Shown here one piece after another: positions 1 through 12,197 of a DNA stretch of 64,000 bases. The position numbers and the translations under genes were made by a program. The stretch is from Branchiostoma floridae (lineage: Eukaryota; Chordata; Leptocardii; Amphioxiformes; Branchiostomatidae): NCBI RefSeq assembly GCF_000003815.2, contig NC_049983.1, forward strand, positions 19,611,106 through 19,675,105. Reading direction: 5' to 3'. Every line of letters starts with the position of its first letter. The first letter of the stretch is position 1. The notes under the pieces were generated by a model, which worked only from the letters and a program-made list of their open reading frames with translations, was not told the DNA's origin and did no database searches.

Positions 1-149
1 GCAAGGTGACACTTTGGGGGTATAGTAACCAGGTAATGATTCAGACCCATAGATCCCAGGGCACCACTGTTGACAGGTAGATGCATTGACTAGTGTTTAG
101 CCCTACAGGCATGGCTCCTAATGTAACCCCATTCCTCTTCTTTCCACAG

Positions 150-3100
150 CCAAATGGATGGCAACAACCTGACCTCCATCACCAAGGGATGGCTGTACGG
201 CCTGTCCAAGCTGCAGCAACTGTAAGTCCTCCAGATTTCTGTCCAAATTTGGTTCACTTTGCTGGCCCGCATGCCCTCGGCACTAAAACATGACTATAGG
301 TTATTTAGGACACTTTAGTAGAACATTTATAGCATTGCTTCGACATGTTGATAAATGTATTTTCTTAAGTATACCCATTTTAGAATTGACACTGACAAAT
401 AGTCAGAGTTTTACTGTTATATTATTTCTTTCAGTATTGTATTACATGTGAGATAACATGTATTTTCGGATGTCGTGTGTGAAATTGCCTTATCTTGTTT
501 TCCTTGTAGGACTCTGAGCCGGAACGCCATCAGAAATATTGAATCAGAGGGGTGGGAATTTTGCCAGGAGCTGTGGCATCTGTAAGTAGTATTGACAACT
601 GTTTTCTCTTGTAGTTATTGCACTTTCCCCAATTAGCTACATACTATTCCTCTCACACATGTGCGCTCAATGGCAGTGTAGTCCAAAGATAGGCTATTGC
701 CAACTTTTGCTTGTTGCTGAGAATTGATTTTTGCAAATTTTAGTGGGTATAGGCAGCCAGCTTTTATGAAGTGTACTGACATATCTATAGATGGGAAGTC
801 AGAAGTCTGCAAAGACATTTTCCCAAAATGAACAGTCTGCCTTTTTTCACAGTAATAAGTACCAATGTTAAGTGTCTAACCAATGGATGGCTGTGGTAAA
901 ATTTCCTTCAGGGGATGTTAGAAACAGTCTGGCATCCAGGCTAATTTTGAGCAATATACTGACGGGGCCAAGACGAACATTGATCCATCTACTCTGGTTC
1001 CACTGTGTCTGACACATCTTACCAGAGGTCAGCAAAAAAACTGGCCCGAATATGGAATGTCAGTACTTTCCAGGTCATAGGGTCAGTAGTCTGATATTTT
1101 GCGAGATGAGGCCACACCAATTTAATTTCTTGGTTCACGGATTTTTTCATAAAAAATATGGAGCGAAAGGGCGAAATAAAAATAAAAATAAAAATTGTAA
1201 AATGGTTGGGGTAAAGGTAACGGCTAATCCAAAACATGAAGAAAAAAAGTTTTCAGCTTGAAAAAAGTACAAAAACACTATTATTGTACAGTAACAGCAC
1301 CTGTACCCACACTTTAAGGAGCTTATAATATAAAGGCCAATTTGCTACACCAGAAAGTTGGTGAATGGTTTCAGTAATTGTGAAAATTTGCTGAATGGTA
1401 ATTTTTATTTTTATTTTTTTTTCCAAAAAATAGGAGCGAGCGAATCCGTGAACCAAGAAATTAAATTGGTGTGGCCTGAGCAACAGAAGTTGATTTGCAG
1501 TCGCTGGCTCCGAATCTGTTCAAGCTTGGGGGCATTGTCCTCCTTAGCTGTGGCCTTTCTCTCCCCATGGTTACTTTGCAGAGACAATACAACACATTAG
1601 TTTTTGTCACCCAACTCAATCCTCATTTGCATAACATCAGCCGGAATCGTTATATTAATTGAGAGGAAATCTCCCTGTCAGGAGGAAAACAAAAAGAACA
1701 ATCGGGCACCCTGGTGTAGGTGTAGACTCATTCTTCAGAAGCCCTTTGTGTCTGAAAGCATTCTGTGACTTCAGCATAACGGACCAAGTGAGAGTGACAA
1801 TTGGTCAGGCTTTGGTGAAAAGGAGCTTGTCTCCTTCAATTTGCATGCATTTCTTGGCATATTATCATTTGAAAAGGTAGCTTTCCCTTTTTGTGATGCC
1901 GGTGCTTTCTTGTGAAAATGAAGGAGTCCTTTGATGGTACCCCCACACACTCCACGTATGTTTGTATATGAAAATGTGTACTGCTTATTCCAGAAATGTC
2001 TTATTTCAAATTGCTCTGGATATTCCAAATCAAAATCTTCGTTAGCAACCTCCCTATAACTTACAAGTGGTTTGTTCCATACTAAATCTCCTACATATCC
2101 CTAGGTGGGCTCTCCACACTCATCATGGGGGGTGACAGATGTGTATGGTGTTGTATTCACCTCAAGTTTGACCCATAACCCCTATAAACAAAGGCCATCT
2201 CTTGGGACACAGAGAATCCCTTTGCAGTGGGCTGGAACCCTATTCATATTTCCCAGTATGTGAGGCTATTAAGAGTTCCCCCAGTATTATGTTGTGTCCA
2301 CGACTTGTTCCTGATCATTTTCCCACCTCATCCATCAACGTTTTACCCCTTTGTCCCGGGGTGACCCAAACTGAACCCTGTTTTTGTCTGTCCATCCTCC
2401 CTCCCCACCAACTTCCCTCCCTCCCAGATCTCCTAACCTGTTGCCAAGTTACTAGGGACCATGCAAAATGCATTTCCAGCTGCAGCATTCCCATGTACAG
2501 GGGTTGAGCTGGTTTCTAGGGGGGTCCAGGGTAAAGCTAAAGGGGAAATTGGACAATCGATGCCCGCAGGGTTTGAAATACGTTCATTTGAAATCTTTCT
2601 GACAGATTCAGGCCCCCTCGCTGGTTTAGTGAGAAAACCGTCCTGTTATTTGTTCAGAGAAGAATGATTTGTGCACTGGTAATGTATGGTACTGATAGAA
2701 ATCCTAAGCCTTGTTGCCAACAAATTTTGGCAAATCATTCCTTGAGCTAAATAGTAACAACTGGTAAAATCACAGGAGCTATTTTATGGAGTACCTGCCA
2801 TTTTGCGTCATTTTTATGTGGACAGGTTTACGTGGTATTAAGTGGAAATTTATTGTCTGAGTTTTATGACCTTTTATATGGTCAACACAGATTTCATTTC
2901 GCTTTATGTTTAAGCATCCATTAGATACCAGAAAGCTTACATTGCTGTATTATTAATGACTTGTGCATTGTTCAGGTAAAAATGACAACCAAAATAGAAC
3001 AGAGATACCATGTCAGTTGATGCTTGTCTGATTTTGAGCAAGCAATGTTAACTGGCCAATCATGTAGTATGGAGAGCCATGCATTAATGGAACAGTGTTT

Positions 3101-6100
3101 TTAAAGTCTAGGGTGGTGTTGTGAGAATCTGGAAAGTTGTCCTTGATGTACAGTTCTCTGTCAGAAGTGGGTTGTAAGTTTGCCAACTTTCCACAGTGGA
3201 CATGACAAGTGAGGCAGAGATTTAAGTCGAGTGGTGACGGCACCCCCTCCCCTTTGCTAACCTTGCAGGTTGATATAATAAAGTAAGTGTTGTGCTTTGT
3301 TTTGCTTTCCGGCGTGTAACCAAGACCTTGTTTTCCTTGGCAGGGACCTGTCCCACAACCAGTTGATAGCGATCGAAAACGGCGCCTTCTCGCGTCTCTC
3401 CAAGCTGCAACTCCTCGACCTGAGCAACAACAAGATCTGTGACATCGCTGAGGGGGCCTTCCATGGGCTGTCCTCTCTACAGACCCTGTAAGTGCCTGTT
3501 TATGTGAAAACTAGTCGGAATCAATTGTTGGATGAGACTTTTCTGTAGAACTGACGACTATATACCTGCTGAGTTAGGTAGAAATGTACTGTATGAGTTA
3601 GGCAAATTACTTATGTCTTTTTTTTCCCACCACAGAGAACTGAAGTCCAATGAAATCTCCTGGGCAATCGAAGACATGAATGGGGCCTTCTCTGGACTAC
3701 GTGCTCTTAACAAGCTGTAAGTATTTTCATTTCTTCCTTGTCATTAAGCTCAACAATCTCATGAAATGATAGAAGGAAATTGGTAAATGTTTTACTAGTA
3801 TTCAAGTCAAAACCATGTGTAGATTCATGCATGAAGCAGTTGAACTTGGGTAATGTTGATAGACTGATAGACGATGATGATATTGGCTTGATTATCAAAA
3901 GAATGATACATGATTCCCTCCGTACAGAAACCTGGACCGGAACCACATCAAGTCCATGTATAAATGCATGTATGAAGCTGTTGAACTAGAGTATTTTTGA
4001 TGGACCTTATCTTAGACCTTAGATCCTCCCGCAACACTGTTGCATTGGTCAACTCGGCGAGCGTACTTTCTCCATTGTTGATAGACTGATAGATAATGAT
4101 ACTAGCTTGGTTATCACACGACTCGCTCCCTACAGCAACCTAGACCAGAACCACATCAAGACCATGTACAAAATCAGGCTTGAAGCAGTTGAACTTGAGT
4201 GTTGTTGAAAATCAATAGATAATGATACTAGCTTGGTTATCAAAAGAATGACACACGATTCCCTCCCTGCAGCAACCTGGACCGGAACCACATCAAGTCC
4301 ATAGCGAAGCGGGCCTTCAGCGGGCTGGACGGGCTGCGTAAGCTGGACCTGACCGATAACGACATCTCCTCCATCCAGCCGGACGCCTTCGCCGGCCTCA
4401 AGCTGCTGGAGGAGCTGCGCATGAACTCCAGTAACCTCATCTGCGACTGCCAGCTCAAGTGGCTGCCTCGCTTCCTGAAGGAGAGCGGGTTCGGGAACAC
4501 GGTGGACGCCAAGTGCTCGCATCCAGAGGAGCTAAGGGGGATCAACATCCTGCAAGTCAAAGACTTTACCTGTGGTACGTACCTGTAGCAGTCGTTGTGA
4601 TCTTTCTTTGAAATTTACAGGAAATTCTGAAACAATTCATATTGTGATTGATCCAATTTTAAAAGAAGAAAAAAGCAGGCAATGATGTCTTCATGAATTG
4701 TATCTTGTAGGAAAAAGAGTTTGTTATAACCATGCACTATTTCATTTCGCTCAGATGATCAGCCCAAACCCACCATCACCACCCACCCAAAGACGACCAC
4801 AGCTCTGCGGGGAGACAATGTCACGTTACTGTGCGCTGTCACGAGTATCGCAGCTTCTCCTATGCACTTCGCCTGGAAGCACGACAACAAGGTTGGTATT
4901 TTTTAACATAGCTCAGGATAAAGCGTTGTTTACATAGATCGTTATACAATGACTTGACAATACATGATAGGAAAATACTCAATGTTTCTTTTTTTCTTAT
5001 CCTTCTCGACAGGTTATTGACAATGCAGACATTGAAAACTATGCGACAATGTCAGATGGTAACATTGTCATGGAGTACACTTCCATCCTGAAGCTGTGGA
5101 ACGTCGATGACTCCACAGAAGGCAGATACCAGTGCGTCATTTCCAACCACTTTGGCCCCTTGTACTCCAACAAGGCCAAGCTGACTGTGCATGGTGAGTT
5201 TCTTGTCTTTCCCTGCTACTTTTCAATAAGGGATAAACTATGAAGTGATATTGCATGAAAACGGAAATGAAAATTTGTGTTCCAGGCTGTAGAAAAGAAA
5301 AAAAATTCTACTAAGCTGAATTGTTGACTAATCTTATCTAAAGTTATGTTACTATATGTGTTGTTTTTGTTATAATGGGGAAATTTCATCACCAAAGTGA
5401 CAATGTTTGTTGCTTTCTGTTCCAGTGTTCCCCAAGTTCACCAACCCACCGCAGGACTTCACGGCCCGAGCCGACGGCACCGCAAAACTGCAGTGTGCAG
5501 CGATTGGCCAGCCTGCGCCGCAGATAGCCTGGCAGAAGGACGGAGGCACGGACTTCCCGGCGGCGCGGGAGCGGAGGATGCACATGATGCCAGAAGACGA
5601 CTTCTTCTTCATCGTGAAGGTCAAGACGTCGGACATGGGTGTCTACACCTGTACTGCCACCAACGATGCTGGGACAATCACGGCCAATGCTACTCTTACT
5701 GTGCTAGGTATCTACATGGAATCTTTCTTTTCTTGTGGTTTGTTCTTGAGGGATTATCTTGCATGTGATGTCTTGTAAGTAACATTTTAAGACTTCAGAA
5801 AGATATTTTAGAAAGTAAAAGGATATCACAATGCATTCTGAGTTGGGTTTTGAAATCGGAGGGGGACTGACAATATTTTCTCTAACATTTTCCATCCTAC
5901 CCTGACAGAAACACCCACCTTTGTGAGACCACTGGAAGACACAGAGACCATGGAGGGAGAGACCACAGTGCTGGAGTGCCTGGCGGCGGGCAGCCCGCAG
6001 CCCTCGGTCAGCTGGAAGAAGGACGGAGACGAGGTGCCGAAGACGAACCGCCACTTCCTGACGGCCAGCAACCAACTGCTGATCATCATGCACACGGAAC

Positions 6101-8436
6101 CCGGAGATGCAGGGCGGTACGAATGCGAGATGTCCAACACTGTTGGTACTAAGCGGGAGTCTGCAAGCTTAACTGTTGTACCAGGTGAGGATCTATTTTA
6201 ACAGTTCTATTTTGAAGATCAAAGCTCTCTGTTTTTGCTTAACTTCCATCTTTGAAATTGATTGTAATGGCTTCTGTATACATAATTCATCAATTGAATT
6301 AAGTATTGATTCAAAGTCATGGTTGTCATTGCAAAGATTTTGTGTGGCCTGTTGCATGCTGAGTTCCGAGTGTTTCTAATGCAAGGTGTTAACCCGACCC
6401 AAGTCCTGGCGAGCGAGGGTGTGGCCCAGGAGAGCACGACGACCGGCATCATCATCATCTCTGTAGTGTGCTGCGTGGTGGGCACGTCGCTGGTCTGGGT
6501 CATCATCATCTACCGGACACGCGGCAACAAGGAGGAGTACAGCCAGACCAACACCGACGAGACAAACCTCCCACCGGACATGCCCGGATCCAACTTCAGA
6601 CTCTCCCAGGAGGGCGTGGATGGGGGCGGTCAGGACCCGGCAGCACAGCACGGCCACCAACCTCCCCATCCGGGCCCCCAGCGCCTGCAACACCCTAGTG
6701 CTACAAACAGTTTAGGTAAGGCCTGTCCTCTGTTGACATGCTCTGTTTGTTTTCAGATGGGATTATAGTCTTAATTTGTCAGGACTTGTTGTGGTATTCC
6801 AGCCAGGGTGAATATTGTGAGCGGCAGTTGTTTGTATATCTTGAGATCTTGTGCTTCCTCTTCCGTCACCTTCACCCCTTATTGTTTGAAGACTTAAGCG
6901 ATGACCTATGTCTTTACCAGCACATTTGTGCCGACAAGTAATTGTAACTAGAGAGTAGAATGTTTGAAATATGCCTACAGGAGTAATTTTAGAGGAAAAA
7001 TCCTCCAGACAACTTAATCTTGATGGAAGGAAGGATTTATATTTTCTGCTGATTTCTCCTACCAGGGCGAAGAGTAGATGGTGGAAACGAAGCTGTCTCC
7101 GTAGAGGTCCCCTGTAGCAGATACCCACCAAGGCTGCGCTCGGCGGCCATTTTCCCGAGCGATGCGCCGGAAACACAGTTGTCACCTTTAACCCAACATG
7201 AGCAAGCTCTTGCAGAGCACTCAGGTTAGTAGTCTTGTCAAAGTTTGATTCTCTTGTCAAAACCTGTAATTTCAAGAGAAAATGGTGATATGGTAATTTG
7301 CAAAACTCATAGTACGTACCACTACTGTTTCGGTGTCTGTCAAACACCATCATCAGGGTTAGAATTGCTGGATCTGATTCTCGCTGCCTCCGGTTTAAGA
7401 CTAACATCAGAACGCAAAATGCAAACCACACTTCCCTTTATAGCTTATGGTGAAAAGAATGGAAACTGATAGGAGAAAAATGTTTTTCCCCCTCTGCAGG
7501 TAACAGTATTACTTCTATCCCCCTGCCTGAAGACGTGGCGAACAGTCAAGGGGACGTCAATCAGAACACGACGCATAGTCCGCTGCGGACGTTCCGCCCC
7601 ATCCACTCTCCGAACGGGGACGAGAACGCGCCCCAGCTGGAGAAGAGCGTGGAGCGCTACCACCACCCCTCAGGGTCGTCAGGGTCGTCGTCCTCTCCCG
7701 AGGAGAGGAGACGGCACCACCACCGGTCCAGAGACCGCCTGGTGCCGGACCTGTACCACCGGGCAGAGCCGCCGGGCAGCGATGACATGGACGTGGAGAG
7801 CGAGGCACAAACATATAGTTCATCGTTGTCAAGTAATAGTTCACAAGGCTTGCCAAGGTTTCCTAAAGGTGAGAACTCCACATGTTCACTAAGATTGTAA
7901 TAAGATAAAATGACTGGTTAATATGTATCTATATATACGGTTTTGTAGACCTAAGGTCTAGCATATGTGAAGCATACATAGTTAAATTGCTGTTGTTTTT
8001 TCATGTTTCAAATACGGGTAAAATTGTTGCACTAATGGAAGAAACCTAAGAAATATAGTAAGTTTAACGCTAAGAGACAGTAAACCAACCTGTGGTAAGT
8101 CAGTAAAAACGTCTCTAAAAGACCATGGTTTTTGTCATGTGCACAACTGATTGTTATAAATTACAGAATTTTGTAATTAAATATTGTTGCATTTCTTGTG
8201 TTTCAGACGTCCAGTCAGAATTCAACCCTCCACCCTCGCCCCTCACGAGATCGAGGTCGTCCCCCATCGCTGCAGTTGCGCCCTCCCACCACTCTCCTGT
8301 ATATAGATATCCCTACCAGCAGCACAGCAGCTCATCACAGTCACAATACAACAACCCAACAGAAGCCTTCCCAAGCAGTAAAAGTCTCATTCTCACAATG
8401 AATAACCACAGAATAGGCCGAGATGTGACGTTGTAA
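150..8436 (+). CDS. LRIG: LRIG-family LRR and Ig membrane protein (5' part outside window)
   Basis: Homologue of vertebrate LRIG1-3, single-pass proteins known to regulate receptor tyrosine kinase and BMP signalling at the cell surface. Thirteen exons join in frame: 150-221, 510-581, 3344-3487, 3636-3716, 4273-4574, 4755-4891, 5013-5193, 5426-5707, 5909-6184, about 6386-6715, 7066-7224, 7500-7868 and 8207-8436, giving 877 residues plus stop. The LRR exons are 72, 72, 144 and 81 nt, one 24-27 residue repeat per unit. Exon 5 carries the last repeats and an LRRCT (CDCQLKWLP). Three Ig domains follow; the second has [18 protein letters not shown], nearly identical to what I recall of LRIG1. The TM exon has [12 protein letters not shown] and [12 protein letters not shown], then [11 protein letters not shown], an LRIG hallmark. 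The tail is Ser/Pro/His-rich and ends DVTL. The N-terminal LRRs lie upstream of the window. The acceptor of the TM exon is the least certain; a second possible AG lies about 16 nt downstream. Confidence 0.95.
582..3343 (+). other. LRIG intron, 2.8 kb, no gene seen
   Basis: Apart from the foldback element at 1109-1477 I see no coding exon here. LRR continuity between the flanking exons, compared with LRIG1, shows that no LRR exon is missing. Short Pro-rich open frames near 2200-2660 have no recognisable domain. Confidence 0.6.
1109..1477. mobile_element. Foldback element in LRIG intron
   Basis: Two 35-nt arms at 1109-1143 and 1443-1477 are perfect inverted copies starting AGGCCACACCAATTT. They enclose about 300 bp of A/T-rich DNA with no coding potential, which suggests a non-autonomous foldback transposon. 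The ends (AGGCCA) resemble those of the larger foldback element at 50589-51466. No clear target-site duplication is visible. Confidence 0.75.
3820..4310 (+). repeat. Tandem partial duplications of an LRR exon's 3' splice site
   Basis: The segment comprising intron tail (GATAGATAATGATACTAGC, then a pyrimidine tract and cag) plus the first 30-odd nt of the exon at 4273 occurs three times: 3855-4000, 4076-4208 and the real one at 4209-4310. Each has a plausible AG acceptor (about 3926, 4135 and 4272). In the first two copies the exon text breaks down after AACCACATCAAG and runs into an A/T-rich tail shared by the copies (GAAGCnGTTGAACTnG). They look like decoy acceptors or dead partial exons. 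Confidence 0.8.
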
Positions 8437-10870
8437 AGTGTACATAACTTATTGTAATGTAATAATGATTTCCCTGTAAAACTCCCCCCTGCTTGTAACT
8501 TGTATGAAAATTTCCTTTTATGTTGTTTGTAATGTAATATATGTATATTGATACGTGCTAATCTATTTTATGAAAAGACGGGTAACTTGCTCCCAAGGTG
8601 GCGTTATCCGTTGTTGCAGAACTGGGATGTGTTGTCATTTTTTGTGGAATATATTTTAGTGATGTCAGAGAGAAAAAAGCTTTTACTTTGTGGATAAGCT
8701 TTTTGCCTCCCTAGGAGGTACTCCACTGTGTATATGTGACGTCAAGAGATTTTTATTTCCCGTTTTTAGCCCTGGCTACTATTTTATGTTGTACATGTAG
8801 AAGAGGCTGGCTTCTGCCACTGCCAAGAGCTCGCAGACAAATCTGGATGTAGTGATACGCTAGAAGCTATAGCAAACTATTTGTGTTCTGGTTGCCTTAT
8901 TTTCTTCTCTACAAATGTTGCGGAAACAGTGCTTTATGGAGTCTTGGCAGAGCAAAACAAAAATCAAAAGAGCAACAATGGAAGGTCCGAAGCAGCAAAT
9001 CCCACAAATGTGTTACAAATTTGTTTCACGAGGGACGCAACAATGGTGCCTTCGTGCCTTTAAAGGCTTTAACACTGATTTTTACAATGCAGTAACTGTA
9101 CTTTGTTTTATCCTGTTTAAAGAAATAATTTCTTGAAATAGTGTGCCAGAAATGAGAGATGGAATGCTAAACAATGATGAATCAATGTCGGATTTTTGCA
9201 GGGTCAGAGAGAACGCAGGGTCAAATTCAATTTGCCCACTGCGAGGAGAAAGAAAAATCCAAGCTGATAGGAAAACCATGTTTTCAATGTAAAACAAATT
9301 TTTTTGGTAGCAGCTAGTTAAAAGGACATGTAGTGATAATTCAAAGTACTCAGTATTTAGCAAATGTAAGTGAAATTCTCTAAAACGGTAGTTGAACGAT
9401 GATGTAATTGAAATCTCACCAAGTGATGCTTGTATGTTACTATTGGTAGATGCGGTGGTCTTTCAGATCAGCCTGTTTCTGTACCAATCTCTGCCTCCTC
9501 AGCTGGAATTTTAAGGAAAGCTGCGGCTTCTTATTTACATAGGATGATGATGATGCATGCTGGGTGTAACATATGTAGTAACGAGGTGTGTTGTTGTTAA
9601 CCAACCGTACCACACGCTAAAACAATCAGTTAGACCAATGTTGGATGAACATTCTTATGAAATCATGGTGATATTGAAACAATACTTATTTCTGATTGTA
9701 GACAAGATGTTACCTTATTTCCTGATGTCCTCTGTTCCCAACTACCTCAGCTGTTTAAGGCAGAGGGCTGTGGGACTTGGGTAACATACCTGGCAGTGTG
9801 GTAAGGTTGTGTAACATTGTTGGATGGAAAATTTGTGAAGAGTGCTCCAAGATGGCCGTTCTTCCATTGCACTTTCCCAATAAATAGCAAAGCCCTTTTC
9901 TGTGTAGCAACAAAAAACATTGCTAATGCCTTGTAGCAAGCAGATGCAACTGAGCAAAAGAATCCATAGCAAAACGTGACAACGAAAACTGTTGTCACAA
10001 GACCAGGGCCATCACGGAGTGCTTCGAGGGACGGCAGCCCATTTCACCACCCTCACAGTATTTGTGGTAGTCGTGTGCATCATGTAGTCATATCCCTCTC
10101 CCATCCATTTTTCCTCGGTACTCGCAAAGCCAGTGCCTCTTGCCACGTGCGTGGCAGACTCAGGGCCAGGCGGGTACGGTGTCACCATACAGCGGGTCAA
10201 CTAACGGCCCGGACGGGACTCACAGGGCACGACAATACCTCCTGCTGTACTGGTGCTAGTACGCTTGTGTAGAATGCCGATAACAGGGTTGATAGAGATT
10301 ATTAATATTTAATATTATTAAAAAAAAAGTATGAGAAGAAAGGATTGTGGTATGTTGTGCCCTGACAGTCCCAGCCGGGGAATGTGAGAGTTATTTTTAT
10401 AGGCAGGCCTATCCACACACGTTGTGTACATACATGTATCCATTGTCACTGTTCATTAACAAGACAAGCAAACCCTAATGTCATATTTATTGTATACATC
10501 TTTAACATGTGTGATGTCTACGAAAGGACATTCAAAATTTATTTGTATAGCATCTCAAGAAGTATTAAAAATGGTCCTCATGTTGAAATGCTATTTGTTG
10601 TGTGATTTGTTTGGATGAATGTTAGTGTATGGATGAATGTTGGGTAATTGTAATGTAGAACAACATGCATGCCAAGGATACCAGGATGATTAAGTAAATT
10701 GCCTGACGATAATGTATCTGGTTCGGATGTCAGAAAAATATGGTAAAAGTTAGCTGTTAGTATGTAGAAGTAACTGGTCACCAGCAAAATGGTAACTGGG
10801 GAAATCCAAGTGAAATATAGATTGTATCTACAAGTGTAAATGTCTGAAAGAAATAAAGATACTGAGGTCT
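8437..10870 (+). other. Probable long 3' UTR of LRIG, then spacer
   Basis: No recognisable coding exon follows the stop at 8436. A consensus AATAAA at 10852-10857 could end a 2.4 kb 3' UTR; where the transcript really ends cannot be told from sequence. Short open frames near 8880-9360 and 9976-10272 show no domain or splice context. Confidence 0.4.
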
Positions 10871-12197
10871 AGACTGAAGCATATGCTTCCCATTGAATTG
10901 ATATTGAAGTCACACTCACTCACACAAATCTTCATGCAGTGTGTGCAACACGTGAGAAAGTCGCAGCTAAATTCCATCCCTAACGTTACATATGTAGATG
11001 CTAGTACTTACAGTCTTACAGCGCCATCTTACAACACTGCTTGGTATTGCAGCAGATCCTTCCATGCACAAAGTGCAAGTTGGCTTACTACACTATGCGC
11101 AGACATTTTTCAGTGTCTTTCTTCACAGTAGAAACTTTGTGTGATGGAAAGCACTTAAGTAATTCTATGGTTGAAGTTAACAAAGGGCAACTGTTAAGAG
11201 TCTTCACACCGTACATTCATTTTCTTCTCAATCTTTTTTCTCATTATTTACATAAAACGTATTCCTTGTTGCCTTCGTGAATAAGGTTATATTCTTTGGT
11301 TACACCCTTTATTAAACGACTGTAATTAATACCCAAATAAACCCACATATATCAGGGGCAAAATAACTTACATCGCTAGGCAGTCACCATTAATACTTGT
11401 AGATTATACAGATTACGTGCAGATCATGTAGATAACATTAATTTTTGTAAGGCGAGAGAAATGATATCTTTAAATACCCTATTTCTAAAACAACGGAAAT
11501 AGGTTATGCCGTGGATAAAGGTGAACTAGCGTTACAAGAAACGTTTGGCCTTCTAAATAAGCAAATAAGACTTAAACACTTCGTTATTGTAATGCGGTTT
11601 ATGCAACATATATGTAATGTCAATTACAAAGGTAGACAGAAAGATAGCACGTTTCTTAAGTCAAACAGTACCCTTACCTTAACTGACAAAAGAATGTACC
11701 TAAAATATTCCAAACGTACTAATCTCTGACGAAAGCTTAGAATGGCTAAATAGGACCCGTTAAACATATCCTACCAACGCGACTGCTTTAGTGAATATTG
11801 ATGATTGAAGTGTGGGACATCTTTGGTATGATTATTGATTATGGTAGTTACGTGCTATGTACATCTGATAAATAAACATTTGTATTTCTAGTATACGAGC
11901 GATCGCTGTTGTTGTTCATATTATATCCGGGGTATTCGACGGCTGGTGTCTACAACAATTGGATTAAAAATTGATATTTAGATTAGCAGATCAAATTAGT
12001 GCTAACTATGTAAATAAATATTTTGCAAAACACCTGGTTTTTGCCTACCATGCGTCACTGTAACATCATCGCTGCCGCTACCGCTCGTACTGCACTGTCA
12101 GTGATACCGGCGTAATAAGCATACCTATCACCCTCTGAAATGACATTTACATCCAAACTTATGGTATGATAACTCCTAAACAGACTTGCGGGTTTTA
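10871..12197. other. Spacer between LRIG and the P450 gene
   Basis: A/T-rich sequence with no supportable gene. It holds one truncated transposon end (11467-11528) and an isolated AATAAA at 11871-11876. The spacer separates two convergent transcription units. Confidence 0.5.
11467..11528. mobile_element. Solo end of a GTTCACCTTTATCC foldback element
   Basis: The text AACGGAAATAGGTTATGCC followed by GTGGATAAAGGTGAAC matches the terminal arm of the intact element at 28960-29164. The opposite arm is absent, so this is a relic. Confidence 0.6.
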
